Part shown: positions 62,650 through 64,000 of the stretch, one piece after another
Numbering within the stretch: the first letter of the stretch is position 1
Layout: every line of letters begins with the position of its first letter
Assembly (NCBI GenBank): GCA_036924085.1
Contig: JAVGWX010000009.1
Coordinates: forward strand, 62,195,012-62,259,011
Reading direction: 5' to 3'
Origin: Ariolimax columbianus
Lineage: Eukaryota; Mollusca; Gastropoda; Stylommatophora; Arionidae
DNA length: 64,000 bases
Notes under the pieces: model-generated
Seen by the model: only the letters and a program-made list of their open reading frames with translations
Databases searched by the model: none
What the model was told of the DNA's origin: nothing
Translations under genes and position numbers: made by a program

Positions 62650-62835
62650 AGAAGACAGGCCTATGCAAACATATGGAATGTATTCAAACAACGAGAATTT
62701 GAGTCAAGCCATATGAAAATCAAACAGTTCTCAAGCTCAAGTCCGCGTCGGTCATCGAAGGAGCAGAAGAGAATGCCAGTGTCTCTGATGTCTACCTTGG
62801 AGCAAAGGTCTTCAACAAATGCAAGCCAAATCATC
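62650..62835 (-). mobile_element. Penelope-like element, end of GIY-YIG region
   Basis: The minus strand reads EDLCSKVDIRDTGILFCSFD, then DRRGLELENCLIF and SRCLNTFH. It aligns with the end of the Penelope remnant at 30440 (VDTKVIDILSCLSDDRRRFELEK). This is the segment after the HFN motif. The rest of the element is missing. Confidence 0.55.
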
Positions 62836-62879
62836 AAATGTTAACCAGGTTATGTCTGCTAAGGTTTATGTGGCTTAGT

Positions 62880-63685
62880 TTCTAAAGGATCCATGATTGC
62901 AAAATTCGCGGATGACACAACATTTTGCGGCAGGGTCTCTTCTCCGGCAGAAGTGGATCTATTGAGATCAGATTTAGCTACGATTCATAAATGGTCTGAC
63001 AGCTGGCAGATGGAGTGAAATGTCCAAAAATGTGCAGTCATCTACATGAGAAGATCCAATTATGAATATAATTACATGATGGGAGACAACAATATTAGGA
63101 CAATAAAAAAGGAAAGAGACCTAGGAGTTAGAATAGATCATACAGACAGCAAGTCCAGGTGACCGTGAAAAAGGCTAATGCCATATCGGGTATAATGAAA
63201 AAAAACATTTCACATAAGAGCAAGGAAGTAATAGTCAAACTATATATACATTGGTGATACCTAAATTGGGGTACGGTGTTCAGGTGTGTCCATTTCATAG
63301 AGTGGGTATAAACATGCTGGAAAGGATACAAAGAAGAGCTACAAAAAATGATGGCAGGGTTTCAGAATTATAGTTATGAGGAAAGACTAAAATAAACTGG
63401 TCTTCAGTGTCTCGAACAGAGAAGAATTCGAGGTTACTTAATACAAGTTTATAAATTAATAAATGGAAAGGATAAATTCGGCTATACAAAGTTTTTCTAA
63501 ATACGACAGGCTACAAGAACAAGAGGGCACAACTTCAAATTGTTTAAAGACAGGTCCAGATTAGATATTGAGAAATATTTTTTATGTCAGAGAGTGGTTA
63601 ATTCTTGGAATGCAATGTCGCAGAATGTAGTGGAGGCAGAGTCAGTTAATGCATTCAAAAATAGATCGGATGCTCACAGTATTTT
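62880..63685 (+). mobile_element. CR1-like LINE reverse transcriptase, C-terminal half, decayed
   Basis: Plus frames give FADDTTFCGRV (RT catalytic motif, Y/F-A-D-D), WSDSWQME-NVQKCAV, ERDLGVRIDHT, VKKANAISGIMKKN, LERIQRRATK-MMAGF, RRIRGYLIQVYKLINGKDKF, TRTRGHNFKLFKDRS and RLDIEKYFLCQRVVNSWNAM. This is the ordered run of motifs from the RT palm to the C-terminus of CR1-type elements. Several frame changes and stops. The copy ends in the same motif as the piece at 58015. Confidence 0.85.
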
Positions 63686-63689
63686 TCAG

Positions 63690-64000
63690 GGTATCCCAGG
63701 CACCCTGCTGGCCCTAACCGAGGAGCTTGACAGTCACACCGGCGCCAGAATTCGGCTCGGAAGGGACCTCAATGAGGAGTTCTCCACATCATCTGCGAAG
63801 GCTGCGTCCTCATCCCCGCACTTGTCTGCTCCGCCATGGACTGGATCCTCACAGTTTTCGGCGATTCCCGGGTAACCAATCTCATCTACGATAATACCGT
63901 CGTCATACCTGGCTACGATTCTCAGAGGTACTGGATCGATCGGCTACCCACCTAGGCTTGCACACATCCTGGGCGAAGACGAAAATCTTAAAACTCAGCA
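63690..64000 (+). mobile_element. Second LINE reverse transcriptase fragment, cut by window edge
   Basis: The frame starting at about 63690 reads GIPGTLLALTEELDSHTGAR and shifts to EGCVLIPALVCSAMDWILTV, then SRVTNLIYDNTVVIPGYDS and, in another frame, LGLHTSWAKTKILKL. It follows RT motifs G-V-R-Q-G-C-V-L-x-P-x-L-F, the Y-A-D-D region (here Y-D-N-T, catalytic Asp pair lost) and the S-W-x-K-T-K motif. It abuts the CR1-like remnant directly, so one lies against or inside the other. Confidence 0.75.

Overview
This window looks like repeat-dense genomic DNA from an animal, most likely a mollusc and possibly a heterobranch sea slug. The guess rests on three things. Several non-LTR retrotransposon remnants end in an RNase H plus a C-x-C / H / C tail of a kind I associate from memory with sea-slug genomes. 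tRNA-derived SINEs are plentiful. The one large gene is animal-like, with a Kozak start and no prokaryotic operon structure. No species can be fixed without a search.

There is one convincing host gene. A 2208-codon uninterrupted exon lies on the minus strand (7546-14172) and begins in a near-ideal Kozak context. It predicts a large, Ser/Thr/Asp/Glu-rich, mostly disordered protein of unknown function, with a 43-residue internal duplication and a basic, better-structured segment near residues 1885-1990. A 79-codon open segment just downstream (7060-7296) may be a following exon. A second candidate exon (60247-60424, plus strand) has a good 3' splice site and a 58-residue open frame, and ends in a stop that lies inside the target-site duplication of a LINE insertion.

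Most of the rest is mobile DNA and tandem repeats. Retroelement remnants include an RNase H-bearing LINE family with (GAA)n tails (1.7, 36.1, 38.1, 47.6, 49.5, 53.2, 57.2 and 60.4 kb), a LINE family with TGA/ATG-type tails (15.2, 53.4 and 58.9 kb), CR1-like LINE pieces (52.1, 58.0 and 62.9 kb), a further reverse transcriptase piece at the right edge, and two Penelope-like GIY-YIG remnants (30.4 and 62.6 kb). There is one hAT-type DNA transposon remnant with terminal inverted repeats and an 8-bp duplication (43799-44450). Short dispersed elements, called here A, B, C, C', D, E, F, H and I, occur in two to ten copies each.

Tandem arrays are large and varied: a 2.6 kb array of 22-bp units (26487-29110), a 0.7 kb near-pure purine tract (25540-26246), 30-, 34-, 37/38-, 39-, 58-, 74-, 98- and about 175-bp repeats, and many microsatellites. 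The most interesting pattern is the relation between the two classes. Some minisatellites can be traced to single-copy sequence inside mobile elements. Elements are nested in one another with readable target-site duplications. Three SINE families with different heads and tails share one central block of about 48 bp.
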